Positions 35,114-50,100 of a DNA stretch of 64,000 nt are shown here, one piece after another. Origin of the DNA: Odontocerum albicorne. Taxonomy: Eukaryota > Arthropoda > Insecta > Trichoptera > Odontoceridae. Each line of letters starts with the position of its first letter. Position 1 is the stretch's first letter. The DNA lies in contig OX463847.1 of NCBI GenBank assembly GCA_949825065.1, positions 34,171,789 to 34,235,788 of the forward strand, in the 5' to 3' direction. The translations under genes and the position numbers were made by a program. The notes under the pieces were generated by a model. The model ran no database searches. It was not told the origin of the DNA and was given only the letters and a program-made list of their open reading frames with translations.

Positions 35114-38100
35114 CTGTAATAATAATACAGGTGATCGGTATAATAATATAGCAGATTAATAACCATTTGAGAAATTCTTCCAATTAAATGAAAACTTTTC
35201 AAAGGTCTGAATGTAAAAAAGAACTAAGCTGGGTCACTTATCTGGAATTTAATTCAAAACTCCTAATTTTAGGAAAGTGCCCAAATATTGTTGTTATAAG
35301 TAATAAACATCACTACAGGAAATATATTTTTTTTACTTCTGAAGGTCCTGGTCATTATTGAAATTCTGGTTTTAATTTCACAAATATTAGTGAAATTAAA
35401 ACCAGGACATCAATAATGAATTACAGATTTAACAACACATAAAACATCAAACCTAGAAAAGTGGCGTCAGATTTTGAACAAATTTCTATAGTGTGGGGCC
35501 CTTTGCAAAGTATGCCCGGTAATCCTCATCTATACTTGTGTAAATTTATGTATTGGAAAACTTTATACTCATCAGTGTTACTTTCTCAAGTTTAAGTGCC
35601 TGGAGTTGAAAAAACTTATAATAACATCTCGGAGTTCAAATAAATTGGGATAGTTATTTATTGACAGTGGGGATAATGGAGAATCCTCGCACAATGCTGA
35701 TCTATTGTGCCCATTGATGATCTATCAAAGTTGGCATAATTTTAAATGGTATCTAGTTCTTTTAGTCTGGAATAACTTCATATTTCTTGAAATCCTATAA
35801 TGTACAAAAAGTTTCATAATGTCTTATGAGTTAACTTAGGAGGAGAGATAGAACTTATATAAATTTTCAAACATTCATACATTGCAACTGCAGACGACAC
35901 ATTTTTGTTCACCATGAGAGTGGATGACCGGATGCCATACATGACCATTCTCCAAAGGACCATTAACAGGATAATGGCAACCCCCTCCAGCTAAGATCTG
36001 TTCAGCAGTGATTGGCTTGAATCCATCCCTCACATAATCTAGCCGTTCGCCACAGTCTACACCCTCCGGAACTCCCAGCTGTAACCATTTAAAAAAAAAT
36101 TATAGAAAAAAAAAAACTGATGTGTTAAGTTATATGAGAGCTTAAGGAAACTTAAAGCTGATGTGTTGAATAAGATAAAGAAGAGCACTCTGAAATGGTT
36201 TGGGTATATGGAGTGAATGAATGAAGAAAGAGAAGTGCAAATGTGAGTGGAAGGCATGGTAAAGGAAGACCAAGGAAAGTATAATTGGATCGAGAGAATG
36301 TATTTAAAAAGTAAGAAATGTAAGAGAAATTTTAGGATTTTTATGAGGTGTACAAATGTGGAAGAGGTAAAATATGCGAGACAAAATAGGAAAGAATGGC
36401 TAATGTGTCATTGGATAATTGGCTCATATTTCTTCGAAAATGATCAATGTGCTGCTGTAAATGCCAAGGTGATCGATACAGGGCAACGATCTAAAAAAAA
36501 ATGGTACCACAATTACAGGAAGAGGACCAGTACAATTGGTAACAGTATGGAATTACCGTTCATAGTCAGAGACACAATGCAACTCTTAAAGGAATATTTT
36601 CCAGACCAAATTATCTCCAAAAGTGACAATTTCAGCTGTGATCACCTGATTTGACTGCAACAAACTTTTACTTATAGCTACCTTTAAGAAAAATTATACA
36701 TAAATAAGCCACTAACCACACAACAGCTCAAAACTAACATTCGCGAAGAAATAACCTCGATAAGTCCAGAAACACTAGATAATATCATGAAAAATGGCCT
36801 AAACAGAGCTTTTTTGTGAGCAAGAAAGAGGCAGCCATTAAACTAATTAAAACTTCCACACCTAATGTTAAAAAAAGTTTATGAATTATGGAAAATATTA
36901 CCATCAAAACATTTTGTTAACTTTATTTTCTTCATAAGTTACGAGGATTACGAAAACAAATAGGAAAGTTACTTTTGCGCCACCATAGTTTTATAAGAAA
37001 TCCAACTTCAGTTAAATGGTGCACCTTTATCAATATTTATCCATAGAAAAATATTGGCAGGTTTTTAATTTACCAGTTCTAAAAAAAATGTAACAAATGA
37101 CTGATTAAAAATGAGAACAAAATGAGCTTATTATGCATTATAGCTCATATCCTATCTCAGACAATAAACAGCAAATCTCACTTGAATATGTATCATAAAT
37201 AGTCTTGATTTGACCAATGTTACGACAAATATATGTATTTAAGCTTAACTGCTAATATAGAGATACCAAAAAAAGCAATGAAATTGTTTTCGGTTGTCTA
37301 TGTCGTAAATGAATGTAAAACAAATAGTTTCGTGCAAAATGAGTAAGCATATTTTTTTGACAAAAATGATCAACACAATTTTTACAGTTACACAGACTTG
37401 TGAACAAAAACGATCAACACAATTTTTACAGTTACACAGACTTGTGAACAAAAAAAATCAAATAATATTACTAACAATTCCAATGAATTCAATCACAACA
37501 CAAATAAAAATATAGTACCTTCTTCCAAATTTTTTGTAAATTTCAATAAATGATAAGCGAACACTCACCGAACAGTTGTTGGCATCAATAAGCGGTGGTT
37601 GAGGCGACTGATCAGGTGGAGGCTGATGAAGGTGATGATGAAGCACATAAAATGGAAAGGTTTGAATTTAAAGTCAGCTTTGTTATGTGGCTACTTCTTT
37701 TTCAGAACAGAATATTTTCAAAACAAACAACTTTATTTTTTGTATTGAATGTCTTTTTTGTTTCAATTCTATTTTTTTACAATTATATTGATAGTCATAA
37801 AAAGACAACTTTTATAATATGTTTTAGTATGTAACCTCATCTGAAGAGTACTTAAAAAGCTAAGTTTTATTAATATATTCGCATGTTTGCTGAAATCATA
37901 GATCAGATGTATTTAACTAAAGTAAAAGACCATTTATAATTCATATTTTTCACTTCACTTTTATACATGCATGTATGTATATATGTAAGTATGTATGTAT
38001 TTATATATGTATATATGTATGTGTATATGTGCGTAAGTGTACATGTGTATATATGTATATATCAGGTCTGTAAATATGAAACGGATTTTTTTTTATAGAA

Positions 38101-41100
38101 AATACACATTTATTGTATGTAAATGGAAAAATTATTTTATTCAAAGTATTGCCCATCGCTAGTAACACATTTTTCCCATCTCTCTGGCAATTTGTGGATG
38201 CCACACCAAAAAAACTGTTGCTCTTTTGAGGCAAACCAATCATCGAGGCATTTTCGTAAGAAGTGAAGCGCTGCTCGACAAGTGCGTGTCCCATCGATGC
38301 AAATAAGTAGTAATCGGATGGCCAAGTGTGGTGAGTAAGCCGCATGCAAAAGTATTTGCCAACTAAACGCCTCAATCGTTTCCTTGACCGGTTTTACTGT
38401 GTGCGATGGCGCATTATCATGAAGCAAAATCACTTTGTGTTGCCTCTTTTGATATTCTGGTAGTTTTTCACGCAATGCTTGGTTCAAATCCATCATTTGT
38501 TGTCGGTAGCGTTCAGTATTAATGGTTTCACCAGGTTTTAGCAGCTCATAATAGATAACACCCTTCTGATCCCACCAAACACAGAGCATTGTCTTCCGTT
38601 CATAGCCGTTTGGCCTTGCAGTCGATGTCGCTGGTTTGCTTGGAGTTACCCATGATCTTTTACGCTTAGGATTCTCGAAATACATCCATTTTTCATCGCC
38701 AGTCACGATTCTATGGAGAAATGATCTTCTTTTATACCTGGGGAGCAGCATTTCGCAAGTGGTTTTTCGGTTTTCCTGCTGTCTTTCATTCAGTTCATGT
38801 GGAACCCATTTTCCCACCTTCTGGATCTTTCCCGTGGCTTTCAAACGTATGGAGACGGCTTCTCGTGTCACATATAATTGATCCGCGAGTTGTTGCGTTT
38901 GAGCGTCATCCTCATCCAACAATGCTTGCAATTCGACGTCTTCAAACTTTCTCGGTGGTCTTCCACGTTCTTCGTTTCTCACGTCAAAATCGCCACTTTT
39001 GAATTTTTTAGACCACTCAAAGCACTGTGATTTACCAAGAGCATGCTCACCATAAGCTTCGACAAGCATTCGATGCGATTCTGCAGCAGTTTTCTTCAAA
39101 TGGTAACAGAAAATCAATGCTGTCCGCAAATCGTAGTTTTCAGGCACAAAAATAGACATGTTCAACGCTATGAAAACATATGTAGTTGTATTAAACTTGT
39201 ATTGTTGTGAGTTAAAAGTCTGACAAATGTAAACACAAGAAAAAGGCGCCAATGACACGGTTTGACAGTCACTACATTGACAACTAGAGCCATCTATGAG
39301 CAAATAATATGTATATAAATTACCTCAGGACAAACGAGACAGCAATCTTTCCTCTCTAGACGATGAGCTAGCTTGGGTGGACATGTAAGTACAGGACATG
39401 GATTACGCAAGCATTTAGGAAGCAGTGTGCGAGGATCGCACATACAGGTGGTGCACGTGTCAAATCCTTCAGGAGGGAGGTACGGATACCATGTTTGTCC
39501 CACCGAGTGGAACTGACCCGCCATTAGACAACCTTTGGTGGATGATGTGTTCTGAACATCTTGATTGGTGGAATCTGAAATTATTCGATTCATTTATAAA
39601 CAAAATCAAAATGATAGTTTTTAAGGCTTAGGAAATGATATAAAAACAAAAAAGGTAACTAATTTTTTTTTCCTTTTTACTACTGGCAATCTGCGTAAAG
39701 CACAACCTTTAAAGCAGTGGGACGGGTCACCGTTTCCATTGGAGTTTTGAAGATTCTTTTTTTTTTCATATTTGATGGTTGTTTTCTGTTTTTGTAGAAG
39801 TGTCATCTGCGTCTCCTCATTAAATAGTGTTATTGTAAAATCGTGAAGAAATCATTTGGTGTGATAGGCAAGGATTTTTTAAGTTGTCATGGTGAGGTTT
39901 TTCTGTAAACGTAGTAAGTAAACTTTTTGGTATTGGAAAAAAAGTATGAATCTGGCAATAAGGATTATATTTCCATGTCATAAATTATTATAAAAAAAAC
40001 AACTTTCACAATAACAACTGTATTTCCTGTGTAATAAAATTCCATTTTCACTCCATAATGTAGTCCCATTTAATATTTTAATTGTGATTGAAAAACTAAA
40101 TACTATAGCTTAATTATATTAACCGAATTTTTAATAATTTAAAAGTTATTACTTTCCTTTTAATGTGTTTTGTAAATTTGGACATCGTTTTGTTTTACTA
40201 CTCAAGAATTTTATCACCAATGAAATAGAGGTTCAATTATGTGACCTCTGAGGTATTACCAAAGGGAAGGTCCTTCATGGATTGATTTCTCTGGGAGGTA
40301 TAAAAGTAAAAAGATTTTTCAAATCTGGTGACATGCCTTACTTCAAACAGTTTTGTGTCAGTCTTGAAGACTAACAACAAAAACATGTTGATGGTGTTGG
40401 AAACAATTTGAAACATATTTCTTCGAAAATGATCAATGTGCTGCTGTAAATGTCAAATGGATCGATACAGGGCAACGATCTAAAAAAAATTGGTACCGCA
40501 ATTACAGAAAGAGGACCAGTATAATTGGTAACAGTATGGAACTACCGTTCATACAGTTAGAGACACAATGCAACTCTTAAGGAAATATTTTCCAGACCAA
40601 ATTATCTCCAAAAGCGACAATTTCAGCTGTGATCACCTGATTTGACTGCAACAAACTTTTACCTATAGCTACCTTTAAGAAAAATTATACATGAATAAGT
40701 CCTTCATGGATTGGTTTCTCTGGGAGGTATAAAAGTAAAAAGATTTTTCAAATCTGGTGACACGCCTTACTTCAAAAAGTTTTGCGTCAGTCTTGAAGAC
40801 TAACAACAAAAACATGTTGATAGTGTTGAAAACAATTTGAAACATAAGTATGAAAAAATTATATTAATTTTTTATTGAAAATATAAAAAGCTTACTTGAG
40901 CATATTGGGCAACATTCACCAGGCCTTATCAAAGCATCTGTACAGTTGACACGTGGACAACGCACTGCATCACAACTCACTTTACCTTGGGCGCATGAAC
41001 ACATTGTACAGGGCTGAAACACATAACCAATTTTATAGATCCTGTTAAAATAAACACACCTTCAGTAGTAATTTCAACAGATCATATACTCGTATCATTC

Positions 41101-44100
41101 AATGTGCAATATTATTATATTTTTATAGATCATATACTCGTATCATTCAATGTGCAATATTATTATATTTTTATAGATCATATACTCGTATCATTCAATG
41201 TGCAATATTATTATATTTTTATAAACAGAAAATGTTCTAGGTACACTTAAGTTTTTAACCATAACTTTGTCAGTTCTAACTCAATGGTGAAGATACAATA
41301 AGTAGAAATAAATTTACTTCATTATTTGAAGTCCATTGATTGCCCTCTTGGTAGAATCTTTCAGAGTGGAAACAATTGGACTCCAGATGATTGCTGGGAG
41401 AATTCGGATGAGAAGGGTAATTGGGTACTGCAGGGACCTCGTTATACTGGAAGCATGACTCAAAGATTGGGATCTGCAAATGAAATATTATGTTTTTATT
41501 AAGTACAATGGTATTTACGAGTATTTCGACTATTAAAATATTCATAATTATAAAATTCAAATTCAAATTTAGAGTGTATAAAGCAATACGAAATCATAAC
41601 TCATATGGGAATGAAAGTGCACGAAGTAGCAGAGGCCACATAGGTGTGTCGACGGGAACGGCAATTAATATTTTACATAAGTTGGCGATAAAAAAGTTGT
41701 CTGGCCGATAGGTGCCGCGATTGCTTAATACTCATGGACTTCTAAGAAAAAGGAAAAACAATCACTAGACAATACTACAGTGAGTTATTAGACCGCATTG
41801 ACAAGAAATTGTATGAAACACGGCCCCATTTGGCGAAGTGCTGTTTCACCACGACAATGCACCAGCACATTCATCCGGAGTTTTCACCGCCAAACTGCAT
41901 GAATTGCGTTATGAATTGCTGCCGCACCCCCCCAATTCGCCCGACCTGGCTCCCTGCGATTTGTTCTTATTCCCAAACATGAAGAAATGGCTCGCAGGAA
42001 AAAAATTCTGCTCCAATAAGGAGGTCATCATCAAGAAAAAAGCGTATTTTGCAGAGCTCGAAAATTCCTATTTTTTAGTAGCAGGGTGAAGAGATTCCTC
42101 TTGAGCAGGTAGAAGTTGGTCGTAAGTAAAACACAGTAAATGTTCCAGAAACTGAGAATGTATTTTTGTTGTTTTGCGCTCCTTATGTGCGGCCAATCAC
42201 TCATCGTAAGCTCCTATTTTCGCCTGTGTATGCCGTCATGGGTTGCGAGATACTACGTATTTCGCACGTTTTCGCTTGCATGGGCCGGGCGACTGTTGAT
42301 AGTAGCTCTCGCGAAGGCCACGCATAAGGAACATTTCATTATAATCGGTACACAGCAAGTACATCAAACAAAACACCTTTAAATATCAAACAAACAAGAA
42401 AATATACGTAAATAATATTTTTAGGTGACGCATACGTCCGACACATATACTTTGAGAAAACTTTAATAAAGTGAAAGAACTTATGTCATAAATTTAAGTT
42501 AAACTTAAAAAGACTATTAATAGAGACAGTTAAAAATAAAGAAATATTTAGTATTAAAATAAAAAATAACCACTGGTCATACTTGTCTCAACGTGGCTCG
42601 CAACACAGTTGTATTGCTAACTGGCTCCTTAACCAACACCTCACAAGCTCCATAGCCCAAATGTTGAAGATCAGTCAGTGACAGTGCTAGAATAACACCT
42701 TCAGGGAACTCCAAAGAACCGAGCTTCTTGGATATCACCGGAGCGCCAGGTGCTAATATTGGGCGCATATCTAACCAGAGATCCAAGTTGGTTAGAGATA
42801 ATCCAGCTGCTGCAGATCCAGCTAAGGATACCTGAAATTCAAAATTGTTTTAAATAACAAATAATTGACTTGAAAACCTCTAATTCATGATAAAATTGAT
42901 TCAAGAGATCTTTTTTGATGAATTTATACAAAGTAGCTTTTATATGTCACTAAATAAATTCAGCTAGAATGAGGTCTGAAAACAGGGATTTCAATGAATG
43001 AATTACAAGTGACCACATAGCAGACCACTGACAATGGCAAAACTGCCTTTGTCATTTGGACAAATATCTATAATAGATTATACATCATTTAATCATTTTT
43101 TATTTATTTATTTATTTTTATTCACAACACAGGCTTAGCCCAATTACATTGAATTTTTCAATTACAAAAAAAAGGTTTAAATATTAATGAGTGTTTTCCA
43201 ACATCGCCTCTAATTTAGAAGAAATTTTTCTTTTTTTTTTGACAATGTGATATGAAATAAATAAATATTCGAAGCAGTTATGTTTAAAAGAGTGAAGACC
43301 CTTCCTTCCAATAGGCAATAGGCATATGTTAGCATCTCTTACATGTGTGATTGAGAACAATTCTCGCTAGTGTAGTTTAGTGTTAGAAATATTTAACACA
43401 CCTATCTATTAATGCTGGACAGCTCACTGAATAAACCTGATAATACGAGTATAAACCAAGAGCCAAAGATTTTTCATACGCTCAAGGACTAATAATCAAG
43501 CATGCCTAGTAGAAACTGAGTAATAAAAAGCCATGGATAAACACCAAACACAAGTATATAAAGATATCGCAGATATTTTTTTTATATTTTATACCTCGGA
43601 AGTATCCTAGACCCAGAAACCTCGACCCAGACCCCAGACCCTCTAAAGACCTCGACCCAGAAACCGAAGTCAAGTGCAGAATTGAATCATCTCGTGCGAC
43701 TTTTAATAAAATGAGAAGCGTATTCTGCGATGATAAACTTAACTTGAAACTTCGACAACGGTAAGTCAAATGCTACGTTTGGTCAGTATTATTGCATGGA
43801 GTGGAATCATGGACCCTCAAAGTTAGTAGTATGAACCGACTGGAAGCATTCGAAATGTGGATGCACCGGAGAATGCTACGGATACCCTGGACGGATATGG
43901 TCAGCAACACAAGGGTTCTTCAAAGAGCCAAAGTTAATAGAGAGTTGCTGAATAATATTAAAATCCAAAAGGTGTCCTACTTGGGTCATGTACTTAGAGG
44001 AGCAAAGTACAAATTACTGCACCTGATCATCTAAGGCAAAATAGAAGGCCGAAGAGGTGTTGGCAGGAGGCAAATCTCCTGGCTCCACAATATACGTGAT

Positions 44101-47100
44101 TGGACTGCCATAAGGGGTTGTGGAGATCTTTTTCGGGCTGCCGGGGACAAAGATCACCACTCTCAAGTGATATTCAACGTTGGGGGGACCTGACATGACA
44201 CTGAGAAGAAGAAGAAGATATTTTTTCTGTACCTTCCCCACCATGAGTGAGTTTTGTATCCCCTGTGGACTCTTAATGAGATAGGATAAGTCCAATAAGT
44301 TTAATGGGGTCAATTTAGAAAACTCTGAGGTTATTTTTAAGTTGCTGCCTCCTGTAAGTGGCTGTTATGAGATCTCTTCATAATTCACCAGTTCACAGTA
44401 GATTAGAGTGTGGCTCAATCATTTGGAACCCGAGAGGAATCCACAACTCCCTAATAGTTGAACGAATTCAAGATTTCTGCAACACTTTTATTGTAAACAG
44501 TGTGGATTTTACCCATGGCTCTATCCCACATTTTTTAAATGCGTATCCTTGGATATTCCTACTTAAGCGTTAGACAAGATCTACGCACATATTTATACAT
44601 ATACAAATTGCTAATGGAAAAACAGTAAACCCCATGTTGATTCACAAACTTTGTTTAATGTTCCTGACAATTATTTATACCATCATGAATTAAGATTGTT
44701 TTCAGTGGCGTGTTCACAAACTTAACTGTTAAGAGCACCACCACTGCACACAGAATGATCTTGTTGAATAATATTTCTGATATCGACACCTTCCATCCAT
44801 CATCCATCTCGGTGGATAAATTAAGGATTCAACTCCTTAATAAATAAACTTTGTAGGCATACCTGAGTGTCATCACAGGGAAGTATGAAGAACATTGTTC
44901 TTGTATTTATTATGCTATATTTAGATAATTTAATTATTTTCTTATTTAATGTAATTGGTTAAGCCTGTATCAAATGCAAATTAAAATAAATATTTTGTAG
45001 AATATTATGTTTTCAATTCTGTGAAAGTTTTCTATAAATACGACAAACCAACATATTTTTCCAAACTAACATAATACAATTTTATCTTTTTAACTATTAT
45101 TGATAGTAGAAAACTGAACTTCCCTCGGAGATTTTATACAATGTAGTACAATAAGAAGTCTAAAATCAGAATTAAACATTTATACAGAAACAAGTAAAGA
45201 AATAACCAACCTCCCATTGTAAATTACACTCATAATCTACACTGATCCAGGCGAGTCCAATAAGATTTGCTGGTTGTGTAAGATTTGGTCTTTTCATCAA
45301 CACAGGACCACTCAAGTCATGAACATCAGCCACAGGGCGTGAAGTTAGTCTTCCTCGAACGATACTGCCATCAGAATGTGTAGCGACATTCACAACCAAA
45401 TCTCCAGAATACAACGATTCTAGGAGTCTCGGGCTCACCCTGTCTAGAGAACCATTGGCCAGTCCATCTCTTAAGTGAGTCAAGTCTTTAAGTTCTGTTG
45501 GACGTTTGTTTGCCTCATCCACTAAAGTAATCATGGGTGATTCAAGCATATTTAACTCATCAACCTAGAAAAGAAAAGTAAATTATTTAGAATTCAAGAA
45601 AATGATGACAATTTGCAAATATGTTTAAACCATTCACATTTCTTAAGATCAGTTATGTAGGGTCATTCAGAGTGTTATACTGCGTCGTTTGGCATATGAT
45701 GCCGATGTTTCGAAAACATTGCACTTTTCATCTTCAGCGCTTGTTTGAATAGTGAAGTTGATGATTATATTGCAATATTTGCAAAACGTGGCCATCATAA
45801 GTTAAACCATGTGGTGCAACACTCCAAAAGACTTTATAAAACTAAATTTGCAAATATGAAATTTTTATCCCTAATGAAACTGGCAAAAATTACAGAATGT
45901 AAACATTGCAAATCAAAGAGCCTTATCATGCCTCAAGACTAAAGGTTCAATACAATCAATAGACGACCAATGTGGTCTAGTTGGTAAGACGCTTGACTTC
46001 CAGCAGGGAGTTTCAGGTTTGATTTCCAATGATACAATAACATAATAAAATGCACAACTGTATCAGCTTGTAGTGTTAGAAAAATTTACGCATATTCACA
46101 AGGCCCAAAGCAACACCTTCAGCACTTACACTAAACTCCATGCAGTTTCAGAGATAAAAAATAAAATCAGATACATTTTAATCGAACCTTATTTGTTCCA
46201 CATTTGCAAGTCTTACCAGATTGGCTAATATTGTTATTAATTCTGATTATTCACCCAACCTTATATGCCACCTCACACAATCCTCTGTATTGGAATCATT
46301 AGTTTTATATGTATTTATGTGTTTATTTCTTAAACTCATGTGAAAAATATATGTTTCTTCTACAAACCTGAACAGTATATAGAAGTTCTCCATCTCTGTT
46401 CATATGACACCATGCCACTCCAGAGGCAGTAGGTAGAGACTGGCTGGAAATTGACAAAGTGGATTGTGATTTGGCCGCCAGAGGGGTGTAGAAGAGGTCA
46501 CAGGCGAGACGAGGTAAAGCAGGTCCTCGTAACAAAAGTTGAGGGTCATTTGAGTCTCCTCCACTATGCACAGCACGCAGACTCAAGAACAGACGTCCTC
46601 GTGCGAGGAATCGGAGATCATTCACTGTGACTGGAGATGATAATTCCACAATGTTTATGTCCTTAGATATTTTTATGACTTGGCAATTCTGAAAGAATAT
46701 TGAAAAAATAATTTTAAACATTTATCTACATATTCAATTGTAGTTTTAATTTTATTTTATCATATTCCAAGACTGTATTGTATCGAAAAATTTGAATAAA
46801 CTATATAAAATTGATCAAGTGTCTATACTTGGGAAAATGTAGGATGGTTCCTGTGACGTTTGAAACGTCATGTCTCAAAGGGATGGGGTAAAATCGTTTT
46901 TTTTACAAATCAAGTAGATTTTTTATAAATCGAAAAATTATTTTTCTCTAAACTGACATTTTAATTCCTAATTATCATTATACTGATTTTCTAATGTATT
47001 GTATAATTTGTATCTATCTTTAAATAGGCCAAGATCCACTATGAATTAATACTAATTATGAACATTTAATTTTAGGTATAAAAAATCGAAAATCCAATTA

Positions 47101-50100
47101 TCGAATACCCCATCCCTAGCCAATGCAGACTAACGTAGTGACTTTTGACAAACGTCACCAAATATTATTTGATTTTAACAAACTGCCACATTTTTGCTTA
47201 TTTGTGACAAACTAATACATATTAATTTGTCATTATTGTCAGTTTTATGTAATGTATTTACCTAAATAACTTGCTATTTATTAGAATCGAGGCTTATATT
47301 AAAGTTGATAAAATCATTAAAATTACTGAATGTCATTACAAGGTTGTATTGGGGCCAATTTGTGAACTGTCACAGGAACCGTGCTACAATTTTTTTAAGT
47401 ATAGTTACACTTTTCACATCTATTTTGATAGATTGATGAGATTTAATCTCGATAGCATTTACTTGGAAGCTTATTTAATCTCCAGTGTAATACTCTTCAT
47501 TCTAAAAAGTTACAAATAAATATTGAACACTATTAAATTGATGTAACATTTTTAGTTTTGTTTTTGAACCTATTTTATAATAATAATAATAAAAGGACAA
47601 TTAATATAGTGCCATTCAGAGAACAAACTCTCCTCAAGGGGGTTCTAACTCGGGAACCTAACCCACCTTTATTAAAAAATAATACAAAATAAATATATAT
47701 TATATACATACATATGATAAACTCTTAAGTTGAGTGTAGGAATAGGGAAGTAGTGGCTAATAATATAAAATCTAACAGGGGTTTTCAATAACATTTGACA
47801 TTTTCAAATAATATTCAATACACCATTTTATAGTAAGGCATTAACATTATGGAGGTTTAAAGACATTGTAATTTGTTTTTTATCAAACACTGTTTATTCC
47901 ACTTTTTGTAACGGTATAACCATACCGGTTTTGTTTGCACTCCCTGATGATGAGGTGAAAGCCTTGAAACTGGTAGGGTTATACCGTTACAAAAAGTGGA
48001 AGAAACAGTGTTTGATAAAAACAAATTACAATATTCAATACATCGAGCAATTTTTTTCTTAAGGATACAGGTATGGCCATAAATAGTACATACATAGCTG
48101 TTCATGGTTTGCCCCATACAAAAATTCCACCAAAGCAAAGAAGAAACACTAAATATATGTACAAGATTTGTAATGTGGGTAGTTTATTAGATAAAATAGT
48201 GTACATTTATTAGTTTGTAATGATTAATTGTAATTATGATACTGGGATACATTACGTTTAATTTGTTTGTTTTGAGTAATAAGAACATTTAGAGATAAAT
48301 TCATGAACATGTGCTCATACTGTACTAATATTCTTATTGATAATTGAATTACCTTTTAATCATACCAATGATTTCGAAAGCGTGACTCGTTATATAATAT
48401 TTCATGTATGGCAGCCATGAATATGTTCTTTTTTTGTGAAAAACATTAGGAAAAAAAAAAGCTTACACATTTGGTTAAAAAAACTAAATTGAGATTGTTT
48501 TAAAATGTAAGAAAAAATTTACCCCTCAATGCATATTTTACCGACAAAAACTCATGTCCTTAGAGGTTAAAAATATGAACTTCGTATTATTTGACATTCA
48601 GCATCACTTTGTCGAGTAATTTACAAAACCCAGAAAATATATATTAATATACATTCTTTCAGAATATCACTCACTTGATCCAACTATACTTTCCTTAATC
48701 TTCCTCTCACATGCCTTCCACTCACATTTGCAATATATATGTTTTATTAGTCTTTCTTCATTTATTTGTTCCACATGCCCAAACCATCTCAGCGTGCTCT
48801 CCATTATCTTACTTAACACATCAGTCTTTAGTTTACGTACATTCTTATATTTTGGATAATTAATATCATAAGGTTGGAAAAACTTTTTGAGGGAATGAAA
48901 AAAACCAGGGGTTCGCAATTTTTTTTTACTGCACCACCCAATGAATGTTACAAAGAGTGACGTACCCCCAGTACATCTTTCCCTTCTTTCGTCCTCCACC
49001 CCTTCATCAGCTAATTTTCATAATAAAGGCACTTATACCTATCTTCATTTCTTTTCTATCTTTAAAAAGTTTACAAGACCAAGTTGACAAGTTAAAAATA
49101 TAAGTGTTAACTCGGGTTAGCAGAGCAAAATTTTCTGGCAAAATGCATTTTATTCTTTTAACTGGGTAACTCTAGGCTACCTTGATAAATATCATTGCTG
49201 CCGTAGCCGGCCTTAACACATTAGAAATTATGTCTGTTTCATTGAACGTCAGTATTTTGACACTTATTTGCTCGCGTACCACTAGAATGGCTTGCGTAGC
49301 ACCACCGCACATCATAATTTGAGAACCGTTACTTTATATGAATATATATCAACAAAGTAATATGACCTGTCTAAAATGAAGAAGATAAAAGGTTATTACT
49401 TACTTCTTTCAGAGTGTTATTATTCTTGTCAACCGTTTCATGAGTAATTAAGACCTCGACAATATCACTGGGTGGCAGTCCTTTGAAGAAGACTGAGATA
49501 TGTAGTGAAGACGCTGCTCCTCCAGTGGCAGATATAGCGGCTGTCCCTCCCCATCCATCTATGTTGGAATCTGCTTCCAAGAGCACAGAAAACATCTCTG
49601 TGCTTAGAGCAGCATGGCTAGAACATTATGTAGTTTTAAATTATTTTTTTATTTAAAAATGTTATTTACCACTGCATGGATTTATCTTGTTACACAAAGA
49701 AGGTCTGCTACTAGTTAGTTTATTCATAAGGAAGAATATGAGCAAGGATTCTCCTCATTGATGATGCTGAGAATATATCCATCACTCAGCTGGTTCAATA
49801 TCTCTATACCATGGGCGACTGAGTGTTTATCCATGATATTCATTCTGTTAGTATGTAGAATAGCGGGTAATTCCTTATACGGCTATATTTATTGGGGACA
49901 AATAAGATTAGTGCTTCTAGTATCGAGGGACAGTGAAAACTACCATGAAGAACCGTCAGTAAGAATATCGCAATGAATTGTTCCCTTTTTATTGATTTTA
50001 TACCTCCTTGTTGCTTCTATAATTGCACACAGTGAGAAATACGAGATGGTGCTCATATTTTGGATATCATGCTTTGTTGTATACCATAGATATCTGAGGA

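Noticed and set aside
49371..49403. Extension of the sog exon beyond 49404
   Set aside because: The frame stays open, but GTAAGT at the boundary and phase agreement with the next exon fix the donor there.
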